A DNA stretch of 64,000 nt. Origin: Fragilariopsis cylindrus CCMP1102 (lineage: Eukaryota; Bacillariophyta; Bacillariophyceae; Bacillariales; Bacillariaceae). Of this stretch, positions 46,883 through 57,157 are shown piece after piece. A program made the translations under genes and the position numbers. The stretch's first letter is position 1, and each line of letters opens with the position of its first letter. The notes under the pieces were generated by a model that did not search any database, was not told the origin of the DNA, and was given only the letters and a program-made list of their open reading frames with translations. The stretch covers positions 1 through 64,000 of the forward strand of contig FMBT01000380.1 in NCBI GenBank assembly GCA_900095095.1, in the 5' to 3' direction.

Positions 46883-48155
46883 AAAAAAGACTTCATTCAA
46901 TCGGGATGGGGACTATCAAAATCGCTCACACTGAATTAGATTCGCACCCATAAAAACGAAAAACACATGAACATCAGATACATTGTAATAATAGAAACAT
47001 ATTTAAAATAATACAATATCCATTTCTATTCTTTTGGGAACACTTAGTTCTAACTAGACGCAGTATGGTCCATTCGAGTTCACGATAGCCACACTGCACT
47101 TCGTTCACAGCTAACGATAAAAGTACAAAAGAAAGAAGAAGAAGAATTGAAGATGCAATGGAGGCTTTTTTTATTTTCGTTCATCAGGTTGAGATTTCAA
47201 TTTACTTTTTATGTAGCTGAAAATGTGTTATGATCAGATAGAATTCGCACGCATCGCGAACTGCTGTACGTACACGAACTAAATCCTTTGTTATTTGAGT
47301 ATCCTATACAATGTAGGACTAGGACCAACTACATGTTTGAAGTGAGGTAGTCGACGATCCAATCTCTCTTGGACTGGAGCTGGTATAACGGTAAGCCCAT
47401 CATAGCCTAACGATTAGCGAAAAGGTATGAAAGAAAATAAGATATAAGTGTGTGGAAACAAAAGGAACAGCAGTATAAAAGGCGCCACAATAAAACTTGA
47501 TTCATTCACTTAACCGTTCAAAGATTTCTTAGTGATGATGTCATCAAAATGCGCAGAATTTACATCCTTGATTCATACCGGAAGTACGAGAACAATAATA
47601 GAATATAGACAGTTGCGGTTCAAAGTTGCATTCGATAAAATAACCAAACTAGAAAAAATAAGCAGTCCATGCAGCAAGAAACAGATAAAACTCTAGTACG
47701 GTCTCTAATTTCAAGGTAAAAAAGAATGAAATCCATCCACAAAAGTTAGAAACCAGTCAGTATTGATAAACGGACGAAATTATCGACGCTTGAAATATAG
47801 AGTAATAGTTTTACTAACGATCTACTGTAGTACACGAACTATTACAGTACGTGCCTTGCGGGGATCAAGGATATAAGAAAACGAAACGAAACGAAACGAA
47901 ACGAAAACGAGAGATGACGAGAATGACGCAAACGGCGGGAAACGGGGAAAAAGTCACTACTACAATAAGTACGACAAGAACAATATAATACGCACTTGCG
48001 GTACTGTAGTCTATTCTATTATTGGTCCGGGAGAGGATTAGTAAAAAACCCTAGCTAGCTTAGCTTAGCTTAGCCTAAAAAAGATATTAGTCATAGCAAA
48101 TTGGTGTGTTTATTTCTATCATAGTTTACAATTTTTTATTTATTTGAACTAAGAT
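46883..48155. other. Intergenic, no gene recognised
   Basis: Convergent spacer between two genes. It contains a (GAAAC)n run at about 47879-47906, an 'AGCTT' run near 48054-48074 and TACTGTA/TACAGTA at 47823, 47843 and 48002. Confidence 0.45.
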
Positions 48156-50189
48156 TTATTCTTCCTTCTTTTGTTGTTGACGTCGTTGTTGTTCAATTGG
48201 TATTGTTGTTGAAAATGATCCAAAAATGACTGCAGCAACAATACATGATATACTAGATAATTTCCATACCACAGACCAACCAGCAATAACACCATTATTA
48301 TTGCCATCACCATCACCAATACTACCATTATTGCCACTACTATATTTTTGAATGATTTTACCAACCAAAAATGGTGCCATCATTGCACTCACACTCGACA
48401 AACAATTACCAATACCAGATATTAAACCAACATTCTCTGTTGTGACATCTAAATAATTGGCACGAAATGATTCGGAATGAAATCCGGTACCCATTAATGC
48501 GATACAAAATAATAGTGTTGTATACCATGGTGAATATAAAGATGATCTAGGATTAGTAGTAACTGTAGTAGCGGTTGAAGTGGAAGATGATGAGGCATTA
48601 TTTGCAACTATTGGTAGTAACCATAATGGGATTGCTGTGACAATAAATCCAATATAACTCATAAGTCGTCTTGAAAATAATAATATTGATGTTGATCGTT
48701 GTTCTTCTTCTTCTTCATCTTTTACGACGATAATTCTATTGTTTTTGTTGTTACTGCTGTTGTTGAAGGTTGTCAACTTATTTTGTTTTTGTTGTCGTAA
48801 CCATAGTGCAAATTTTGATACAAATAATTTAACGACAAGAGAACAGATTTGTGGTAATATAATATGAATTTTAGACTGACTTGGTGGCATTCCAAGTACA
48901 TCATTGTAATAGGTTGGCATCCAGGAATTAATACTAAGTGTAACAAAATTATATATCATATGTACTAAAAACAAAGATAGGATGGATGGATGAAATAATA
49001 TTGAAACAGCTGATGATGATGATGAATTAGTTGCTGCTAATGATGATGATGATGCTGATGATGATAAACTCGACGACGAGTCAGTATTCTTCGGCTTTAT
49101 CTTCTTATTTTGTCTCTGTTTCGTTGATGCTGTTGATGTGGATACTGAATTTAAATAATGTAATTCCTTATTTGATATATAAGAACAGACATTTGGTTCA
49201 TTTCGACCAAATATTATCCATGTAAATAAATAACTAAAACAACCGAAACCAACAACATAAAATCCATTCCTCCATCCTGGTATGATTTTAATACTACCTG
49301 ACGTTGACGACGGTATTGTGTTTGTATATTTTTCCGCAATACCTGTGACCACTAATGGTACAATCATGGATGCAATGGACATGGCAATTTCACCATAGGC
49401 CATACCAATACCACGTTCAGAGGGTGGTAACCATTTTGATAACAAGACCGAATGAGATGGAAACATTGCTCCAAAGAATAATCCTTGTAATGCTAATAAT
49501 AAAAATGCTTTTTGTAATAATGGTTCGTCGGACGATGAAGAAGAACCAGAATTAATAGTCAATGGTAATACTGTACAACCAAATGCTAAACCAAATAATG
49601 CTATAGATATAGCAGTCTTCGTTCCACCCAGTCCACTTATATCTAATAAATGTATGATAGAACCACCAAATGCTTGTGTTAGTATATTACCAACCGATGG
49701 TGCAGCAATTAATTGTGCCTGTTGAGTGGTATCCATTCGTATTCTATTATTACTGTCGTCTTTTGTATTAATAGTATTGAATTCGGTACACATAAATACG
49801 GATAATATTGCTACCGATTGACGTATGGCTTGATACCAAAATAAATTCATGGCCACTAATATCGAATGGATTGTTCTGGTATGAATAATTTTATGTAATC
49901 CTATTTTATAATTATAACTTTCCTGTATAGTAGTCAGATCAGTATTATTGATAGTCATATTAAAGATGGAACGTAATAGCAATGAAATTAACAATTTTGC
50001 AATTCTATCATTCCAATTGAAATAATCTTCTAAATTGTTGGTAGCAACTGTTGCAGCAGTAGCAGTGGCAGTGGCAGTAGCAGCAGTAGCGTTGCGACCG
50101 ATAACACCTGCAGCCATGTTCAATGCTGCCATAGTTGGTAACGACGACGATAATGGCGAAAACATTTTGTGTGAGGTCGAATGAATCAC
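48156..50189 (-). CDS. Major facilitator transporter, SLC17/anion-symporter type
   Basis: 677 residues, no intron. About 12 membrane helices in two halves. The first half has NILTQAFGGSIIHLLDISGL and GGTKTAISIALFGLAFGCTV, then LQGLFFGAMFPSHSVLLSKW and LPPSERGIGMAYGEIAMSIA; this last pair (LSKW-x-PPSER) is the signature of the SLC17/ACS branch. The second half has LSINSWMPTYYNDVLGMPPS, GTGFHSESFRANYLDVT and GLISGIGNCLSSVSAMMAPF, then LVG, also typical. Long Ser/Asn loops enlarge the central cytoplasmic region. SLC17 proteins move phosphate, organic anions or nucleotides with sodium or protons. Substrate and membrane (plasma or plastid) are not predictable; no clear plastid bipartite signal is seen. 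Confidence 0.85.
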   Translation of the reverse strand: MIHSTSHKMFSPLSSSLPTMAALNMAAGVIGRNATAATATATATAATVATNNLEDYFNWNDRIAKLLISLLLRSIFNMTINNTDLTTIQESYNYKIGLHKIIHTRTIHSILVAMNLFWYQAIRQSVAILSVFMCTEFNTINTKDDSNNRIRMDTTQQAQLIAAPSVGNILTQAFGGSIIHLLDISGLGGTKTAISIALFGLAFGCTVLPLTINSGSSSSSDEPLLQKAFLLLALQGLFFGAMFPSHSVLLSKWLPPSERGIGMAYGEIAMSIASMIVPLVVTGIAEKYTNTIPSSTSGSIKIIPGWRNGFYVVGFGCFSYLFTWIIFGRNEPNVCSYISNKELHYLNSVSTSTASTKQRQNKKIKPKNTDSSSSLSSSASSSSLAATNSSSSSAVSILFHPSILSLFLVHMIYNFVTLSINSWMPTYYNDVLGMPPSQSKIHIILPQICSLVVKLFVSKFALWLRQQKQNKLTTFNNSSNNKNNRIIVVKDEEEEEQRSTSILLFSRRLMSYIGFIVTAIPLWLLPIVANNASSSSTSTATTVTTNPRSSLYSPWYTTLLFCIALMGTGFHSESFRANYLDVTTENVGLISGIGNCLSSVSAMMAPFLVGKIIQKYSSGNNGSIGDGDGNNNGVIAGWSVVWKLSSISCIVAAVIFGSFSTTIPIEQQRRQQQKKEE

Positions 50190-50865
50190 AATTAAGTAGA
50201 CAGTTGTGTACTGACAAGACGACAGTCTCTCCTTTCTCTCTCTCTCTCGTGCGTTTGATGTGATGTGATGTGATGTGATGTGATGTGATGTGATCGTGGG
50301 CTCTCAGATGCAATGCAATTCAGCAGCTAGATAGATGTGTACTGTACTGTATACTACTTTACACTGGACACCGAATTGAATTGAATCGTATTGAATTAAA
50401 TCTGCTTGTGAGTTCTACCTGATGGACGATTTGCCTGACGCTAGCGGTTATACCTCGACGAGATATCAATCTCTGTTTATGATATTTTCCTTTTTTTTTC
50501 CTTCTTTCATTGATAATGACAAAACAAAGCACAAGTGCTGTACAGTAGGCTGCGTTTGATTTTGAGACTGCCTTGAGAGATTGATTGATTCTGTTTTGAC
50601 TTTCATTTGTGATGATGGATATCGGATATCACATCACTCTACTACCTTTAACATCGCCCACACACTGTACAACACTGCCAATCACAACTTACGTGTTACT
50701 CTTCGTTTCACACATCAGAAAATAAATCTTGCGTTTCCGGTGACGTAAAAGATCTCATAATATCTCTCTGGGGGGAGACGGTCAAATCCAAATATTAGAT
50801 GATTTTTCTCATTCACGAGTTCAAACATTTAACTAGTACCACTTTCGTGGAACTATGACCAAAAT
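50190..50865. other. Promoter of the transporter; (TGATG)n run
   Basis: A (TGATG)n run of about eight copies lies at 50256-50294, 67 bp before the transporter ATG. TACTGTA pairs occur at about 50339-50351. TGACGTAA occurs at about 50740. Confidence 0.5.
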
Positions 50866-51610
50866 TTACTAGTATTTGTTAGTGTAGTAACTTTAGCATC
50901 AAGTATATATACACCTAAAGGGTCATTTTTTTGGAAAATTAAACCTTGAAGTTTACAATTGATCTATTGGATGGACAATTCTTATATTCCTTAGTCTTGT
51001 AAGCCTACTGGTATCTCACAATGTACGCTCACACACAGCACACATCAAAAATAACCCCCAAAATGGCCCATTTGCAGTGTTTTGTGGACATACAGTACAC
51101 TCAAAAAGGTGAGGCATCCCATAATATGTGAATGGGGTGCACCATATATACCAAAGGGAACATACTTGTGGTGCTTTATGTTGATGATCCAGCTGAGGTG
51201 CGCACAAAAGTGGAAAACCCTGTTTTGGGGCCTAAATGGCCCATTTTGTGGTTAATGCAACCCTATACCTTTATAACCTCAATAGAAACCTAAGCATTAC
51301 AATGACCTTGTAGGTATGGGTATGATGAATGCTTGTGCACCCAATCCATCTGGTGTTGTCCTCTGTAACCCTTTCAAATGAGATATTTTGTTGCTCATTA
51401 TTTTGATCAAAAATCATGTTATTGTTTTGTGTGCCTTCCACACCAGCAAAATGAATATCATTCCGCAAACACAGGAACAGAAAAGTTTTAGAAGGCAAAC
51501 ACAATGTTCTAGTACTCTATGTGGATGCTAGTGCACCCAATCCTTCTGGTGTTGTCCTCTGCAACCCTTTCAAATGAGATATTTTGTTGCTCATTTTGAT
51601 CAAGAATAGT
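50866..51610. mobile_element. Second, partial copy of the TIR element
   Basis: It starts with TTACTAGTA at 50866 and matches the left end and the first approximately 630 bp of the element at 14430, including 'actttagcatcaa', 'gaagtttacaattgatctat', 'gtatctcacaatgta' and 'cctgttttggggcctaaatg'. It then jumps to the equivalent of 15840-16110, lacking about 770 bp of the middle. Two internal segments (about 51325-51460 and 51523-51610) share 'gtgttgtcctctg'. A right inverted repeat was not found, so this copy is truncated or interrupted. Confidence 0.7.
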
Positions 51611-52858
51611 AAGATCCAAAATGCATACATTTCATTATTTAAACATACCACCAGGTAAATAAGAACACAGAATTGATTCACTATCATCACTGGGACATAT
51701 TACTTGTGAATGGGAAGCATCATCATCCCATCCCACTATTATTTTGGACGTAATTGCAGGTTACCCCTGTTTTCCAAAATTACTCATATTTAAAAACCAA
51801 TCAAGGACTGTACTTAAAATAGTCACTGTTGGTTGGAAAATGATCCCACACTAATTTTGATAGGAACATCCACACAAATACTCATAAACTAATTCACCTA
51901 AAGCCCCCATTAATAGGGCCTCTGGTTCACATGGTACACCTTGTTGAAGACTATATTACTACTAGGTATATTATATATTGTGCAGTATAGCTATATAATA
52001 TGTAGGTAGGCAAGGCCCCACCTACCCCTCATACAGAAATAACTCTGACACCATTTTCAGTGCCATTTTGTGTTATAATTATGGGATTATCGGTTCCACT
52101 GCCACATTCTACAGACTGCAACTGTTACACAGAATAACTTCTAGATTGAAATGCATCACAAGGAACATGCACACTATTTTGTGTTCAGTGTTGATGAAGG
52201 ATATATGCACTTGGGGGCTAGGTACATTAATTGCTCAGCTGACACATACCTTTATTTGCTTAACCTACCCTAACAAATAATAGAAAGAATAGTTAGCAAA
52301 TATTTGCTATTCATGAAATGAGTGTTCAATTTTGTTACTGTGCCTACACTAGTTATTATGCACCAGGACTAACTGATAGCCTCTTACTGATGCGCCTGTG
52401 TGTGTGTGTGTGTCTGTGTGAATTTGATTAGTAATGGAATGGTTGCACATAATATTATGCCAGACTATGATTGAGCACAGAATCAAATTGTATATACACA
52501 CAAGTTGAGTTTACTACTTCATATCCATCCCCCCAGCCAGGCACCACCAGCATGGTTATTTGGTAGGCAGATGGTGATGAGGTGTATGGAGGAGTACTAA
52601 TAGTAGGACCAATTCTGTGGAAAAGTCATTCTGTGTCTGCAGGGAGGTAAATCTTGTACAAACAACGACGACAACATAAATGTAGTATTGAAAAGCGCGC
52701 TAGTTTTAATCGATGCATGAATTCTATTATATTCCCATAAATTCATAGTCATATGATAAGATAACCCCCTGTGTGTATTTTTACATCTGATTGTCCAGTA
52801 CATGTAGCCTTTATTGTTGTTTTTGTCACTCACCAATCAGCATCTCTCGTCTCTCGTC
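51611..52858. other. Non-coding, possibly further element-derived DNA
   Basis: Its composition (few microsatellites, mixed bases) is like that of the TIR element rather than of the genes. It may be more of the same insertion or a nested element. A (TG)n run lies at about 52397-52414. No ORF of interest. Confidence 0.4.
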
Positions 52859-55294
52859 TCATGCCAAACAAACATACCGTTCGTCATCACTTTCTTCTCT
52901 TCTTTTATAACTTAACCATTCTTCCTCACGTTTGGTTTGGTTAGCTAATACAAGATATCTTTCACGTTCATGTACATCGTCATCTTCTACTTGATAAGCT
53001 AAGGAAATATATCGGTCATACAAGGCAGAAGAATACCCCCTTTCTCCTTTTGTAGTGGTAGTAGTAGTAGCAGTAGTAGGATCTACACGATATGTTGTGC
53101 TCTGCTGTCGATCTTCTTGAGTTTCATTTGTCCATATAGCATTACTATTATTTCTATTGTACCTTTCGTTGACGCTTCCACCATACCGGCTATCCTCTCC
53201 TTCCTGTCGTTGTTCTTGAAGTATCATCCTACTTGTAAGCTGAACTTGATCGTATTGATCCTCACCATCGTCGCGTCTTTGTTGTTGGTCATCATCAATT
53301 ATTATTATTTGTTGTTGTTGTTTCCTTTTTGGTGCATTACCTGTTGTTATCATTTCTTTACCACATTCCTGTTCATGACGGCATGCATCTGCATATCGAT
53401 CAAATGATACTTCTTTACATACACTACAAAGCCATTTTGTTGTAACGCAATTCGAGGATGACGACGACGACGACGACGACGACGACGATGATGATGATGA
53501 TGATGATACATAATCTTCTCCCACTAATTCTTTCCCTACGTGTACTACCTGTACCATTTCTATGCTACCTCCATTATTAGTAGAGCAAATGGTGGAGGAG
53601 CTTTCTTGTTGTTCGAGTAATTGTCCTTTGATTTGTTCTTTCCGCCAGAGATGTTTCATATTATTATTATTATTATTATCAGAAGAGGATGTTAATGATA
53701 ATAATTTGTTATGAGAATCTTTATTGCTGCTGATTCTCTGCTGGTGGTGCTGGTGCTGTATTCCCTTGCACACGTTTTCGTGACGGAATGCTTCAACGTA
53801 ACTATCGAATCGTGCCTCCCTACAGATATCACAATGCCATTTTTTGTTCTCTTCGTTAGTAGCTTTTCTATTGTCGACGATAGAGCTGCTGTTAATAGAT
53901 CTCGTCGTTGTTGCGGTGCTATGTGCTAGTCGTAGACGTAATGTTGACGATGTTGATTGATTATGGTGCCGTGACGATGGCATTGTAAAAATATCATCAA
54001 TGGTATCGTCATCATCATCGTTAATTGTCGTCGGACGATGATGACGGGATTTATTCTGTAGGTGTTGTTGTTTTTGTTGCTGTTGTTGTTCGTGTTGTTG
54101 TTTTTGTTGGTGGTGTTGATGAGGGATGAAATTATCACAATAATCTTCGTTTTGACCAACGACCTGATATCTCCTTCTATTAGCACCACTACTGCTCGTG
54201 CTATTAGTATGCATAGGAGAAGCAGAATGACGAGAGGGAGTAGCAGGAGTAGGAGTAGATAGATAAGCAGAGGTATGTTGTGACAGAGATCGATCATATC
54301 GTGGTAATCTTGAAGTCGCCGATGTTGATGATGACAAGATCTGTTGTGTTGTTACTGCTGCTTTTCTTCGATCATGATTATTCTCGTATCTACTACCAAC
54401 AACATTGTAGTTCGATTCATAGTAAGGAACAGTTGTTGTACCTGTAGTAGTAGGGGTCGTGATAGAATCCTCCCGCTGCCGTTGCTGCCGATGATTCAAC
54501 TTATGATAGTTTCCATCGTGTCCGTGTCCGTGTCCATGCCGGTGCCTACTACTATTGCTATTACTATAATTACGTGTAGTCATTGCTCTGATTGGATTAT
54601 TATCAGTTGCTCTTGACGAAAGAGTAGAAACTCTACTTTCACCACCACCATCCCTACCACTACTACTATAATTATTATTATTGGAATATGAATTATCTTT
54701 ATCTTTATCATAGTTACTAATGTTTTGATACTGCTGATGCTGATGCTGATGCTGATCATATTGTAATTGAGATTGTGATTGTGACTTTTGTTGTCGATGC
54801 TGTAAACGATGCCGATTTTCGATACGTACAAGATATGGAATATTATTATTATTATTTCTGTCTATTGTTGTTCTTGTTCTCCTTCTTGCTGATTCTTCTC
54901 TTATATTGCTATTGTTGTTGTAGTTGTTGTTGTCATCATCATTTCTGTCTTCTCTGTTGTGATTAATATAATAGCAGTTGGTCGTACTACTAACACTTAT
55001 ACTTTCGACAACGTCGATAACGTCAATAACAGCATTATTATTAAAGTCGCGGTGGTGGTTGTTCTTGTTGTTCTCATTCTCACGTCGCTTCGTTGTCGCC
55101 GCCGATAATTTGTTATAACAACTTCTTATCCGTCTACTACTGCTATCACTGCTACCACTTTCCTCCCTTATTGGTAATCGCTGTTGCTGTTGCTGTAGTT
55201 TTTTTCTTCGTCTTCGTTCATTCTCACCACGATCACGACACCGACTTATTCTATTGTGAGGTGATCCCTCTAACTTTGTAAAATGTGTCGGCAT
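52859..55294 (-). CDS. Gln/Asn/Ser-rich protein with two CxxC...HxxxC fingers
   Basis: 811 residues, no intron, starting MPTHFTKLEGSPHNRISRC. Mostly disordered: Arg/Asn/Ser, poly-Gln, poly-Asn, a run of about 20 Ser, and Thr runs. Two short related motifs stand out: WHCDICREARFDSYVEAFRH then ENVC (around 53785-53850), and WLCSVCKEVSFDRYADACRH then EQEC (around 53360-53440). The pattern W-x-C-x2-C-x4-F-x2-Y-x-x-A-x2-HE-x2-C is a small zinc-finger-like module I know from many diatom proteins, often at the ends of larger proteins. The N-terminal Arg-rich part could bind nucleic acid. Function is unknown; a nuclear or RNA-granule protein is a guess. Confidence 0.65.
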   Translation of the reverse strand: MPTHFTKLEGSPHNRISRCRDRGENERRRRKKLQQQQQRLPIREESGSSDSSSRRIRSCYNKLSAATTKRRENENNKNNHHRDFNNNAVIDVIDVVESISVSSTTNCYYINHNREDRNDDDNNNYNNNSNIREESARRRTRTTIDRNNNNNIPYLVRIENRHRLQHRQQKSQSQSQLQYDQHQHQHQQYQNISNYDKDKDNSYSNNNNYSSSGRDGGGESRVSTLSSRATDNNPIRAMTTRNYSNSNSSRHRHGHGHGHDGNYHKLNHRQQRQREDSITTPTTTGTTTVPYYESNYNVVGSRYENNHDRRKAAVTTQQILSSSTSATSRLPRYDRSLSQHTSAYLSTPTPATPSRHSASPMHTNSTSSSGANRRRYQVVGQNEDYCDNFIPHQHHQQKQQHEQQQQQKQQHLQNKSRHHRPTTINDDDDDTIDDIFTMPSSRHHNQSTSSTLRLRLAHSTATTTRSINSSSIVDNRKATNEENKKWHCDICREARFDSYVEAFRHENVCKGIQHQHHQQRISSNKDSHNKLLSLTSSSDNNNNNNMKHLWRKEQIKGQLLEQQESSSTICSTNNGGSIEMVQVVHVGKELVGEDYVSSSSSSSSSSSSSSSSSSNCVTTKWLCSVCKEVSFDRYADACRHEQECGKEMITTGNAPKRKQQQQIIIIDDDQQQRRDDGEDQYDQVQLTSRMILQEQRQEGEDSRYGGSVNERYNRNNSNAIWTNETQEDRQQSTTYRVDPTTATTTTTTKGERGYSSALYDRYISLAYQVEDDDVHERERYLVLANQTKREEEWLSYKRREESDDERYVCLA

Positions 55295-55965
55295 TCTTTA
55301 CCCATCCCAAATAGTTTCTCAATAATACTGTTAGCAATCAGAAGATGAAACAAACCCTCTTACTACTCCTTGGATGGACGTTTTGTTGGGTACTGTACTG
55401 GGGGTAGTAATGCATGTATTGTAGGACTATTAAGAATCCTCCTCCAGTTATATTTTGTTAGTGACAATACTGTAGTACCTCTTTAATGTGGTGAATTACA
55501 AAGTAGCTAATTGAACTCCGCCCAGCCATTCCCTATCAAACCTACTAGTACCTCCCTACCTACCTACCTCCAACGGCACGACGACGCGGTTGTTGTAAGT
55601 AAGTACTGTACAGTAAATACCGTAAAGGAGCGTTCGAAGTTTCGAGTTTTGTAAATAGTGAAAGATTCAGCGATAAAGAATCAATCCCTCCATCTCACCA
55701 GGCGCGTTGTACTGTCCGTACATCGTACGTCTGACACAATGACAATAGAAAATAAAGCTACTTCAGTCGTTGATTTTTATGTATTTCCCTGTTTTTAGGG
55801 GATTAGGGAAAATGTTTCCAAAAAATGTTTCGCTTTCCCCCAAAACTGTTCCCCCGAGTCGCCCTAGATATTGCCAAGAAATGATTGATCATTCGATTGA
55901 TTCGATTTACATTATCTATTCTTCATTCTTGCATAGAATATTAACTTTTCTTTCGTGCTGCTTGG
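55295..55965. other. Intergenic, no gene recognised
   Basis: Upstream of the finger-protein gene. It holds TACTGTA/TACAGTA words at about 55394, 55467, 55604 and 55609 and a (CCTA)n patch at about 55556-55568. Confidence 0.45.
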
Positions 55966-56280
55966 TGACGTAAAATGCTATCTTGATAGCTCAAGCAAGG
56001 ACGATGCGATGCTGACGTCACGTAAGTGACTGAATCTACTTTATAAAATCAAGAAGCAATCAATCAATGTTTGTTGAAGCGCGATGGTGGGATGCTGACG
56101 TCATGTTATAGGACTCGACTGCCTCAAAATAAAAGCAAGAAGCAAAGTAATCAATCGTGTGAAAATAACTCGTTTATGTGACGTCATACTACGTTTGAAG
56201 CGCAAGGGGATGTACTAGTACAGTATAATGACGTCAGGTACATGACTCGACTCAAAATAGGAAGCAAGCAGAAGAGTGCC
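55966..56280. promoter_or_regulatory. Cluster of TGACGTCA (CRE/CO2-responsive-type) motifs
   Basis: TGACGTAA at 55966-55973 and full palindromes TGACGTCA at 56013-56020, 56096-56103, 56179-56186 and 56229-56236. Spacing is 83, 83 and 50 bp. The motifs sit in diverged tandem units that also share 'gactcgact', 'aagcaagaagc' and 'gaagcgc'. TGACGT/ACGTCA is the core of the CO2/cAMP-responsive elements described in the Phaeodactylum PtCA1 promoter and bound by bZIP factors. The next gene downstream is a carbonic anhydrase, about 0.9 kb away. A regulatory role here is inference. Confidence 0.55.
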
Positions 56281-57157
56281 GGTAGTTTTTCGAGAACTTT
56301 GTACTCTTCTAAAACGATACAAGTCTTGCATTAATTATCAACCTTCACATCTTCGGATTATTATTCGCGAACTTTGGTTCATTGCGTATGTAAAATCGGA
56401 ACGTGGTGGAATGTCAGATGCCGTATTTTGCGCGGAGACCAATAATATCCGAATGGAACGCCAGCGAAATGTGAGGTCTAACAAAATATGGTTAGCACGT
56501 TCTTCTTTCTTCAAGTACTACAAAGGTTTCGGCATTACGATAGTCCCATCGAACAAGATGACACGTTTTCCATTATGGGCAATGCATGCCTAAGTCATTT
56601 ATATTATAACCTACCTATTTTCTACCCTATGCCCCTTGTCTACCAATTTCTAATTTTTAAAGGTATGCACACGGGTACTGTACTTCGTATTTATATATAC
56701 CATCATTCGTAGTCATCTCATCTATCATGTGGCAATCGATGTTAGCTATTCTTTGCCTAAAATGGCCACGCGGTTTCTCAACACTTACGATATGGCATGT
56801 TTTGATGGATCTGTTCTTTGTTATTTTACTTACGATGATGTATGTTTGATCGACTTTTATAAGGCATGCGGGAAGTTTGCTGGTTTGTAATTAGGCCGCT
56901 AATAGGTTAGTACGTCAGCGAAATTGCAAAAATAAAAAATCTTTGTTTTTCTTTTTTCTCCCTGCTATTGATGTATTTTTACAAAAACCACGATGCTACG
57001 TACGGTACTTCTACTAAATACCACCAAAGCAACAAAGCAAAGCAAAGCAAAGCAAAGCAAAATTAGATTCCTCATACTTCACATAAAAAACCTTTTTGCA
57101 CACAAAAAAGCAAAATAATACTACTACTACTCACTACTAACTACACCTTTTGCAAAA
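56281..57157. other. Proximal promoter and leader of the carbonic anhydrase gene
   Basis: An (AAAGC)n pentanucleotide run at about 57033-57061 lies 97 bp before the ATG. The ORF at 56276-56593 (105 codons) shows no domain and overlaps the motif cluster. TACTGTA at about 56678. Confidence 0.45.

Noticed and set aside
56276-56593. 105-codon ORF downstream of the TGACGTCA cluster
   Set aside because: Starts inside a repeat unit, and no family features were seen; kept only as a note.
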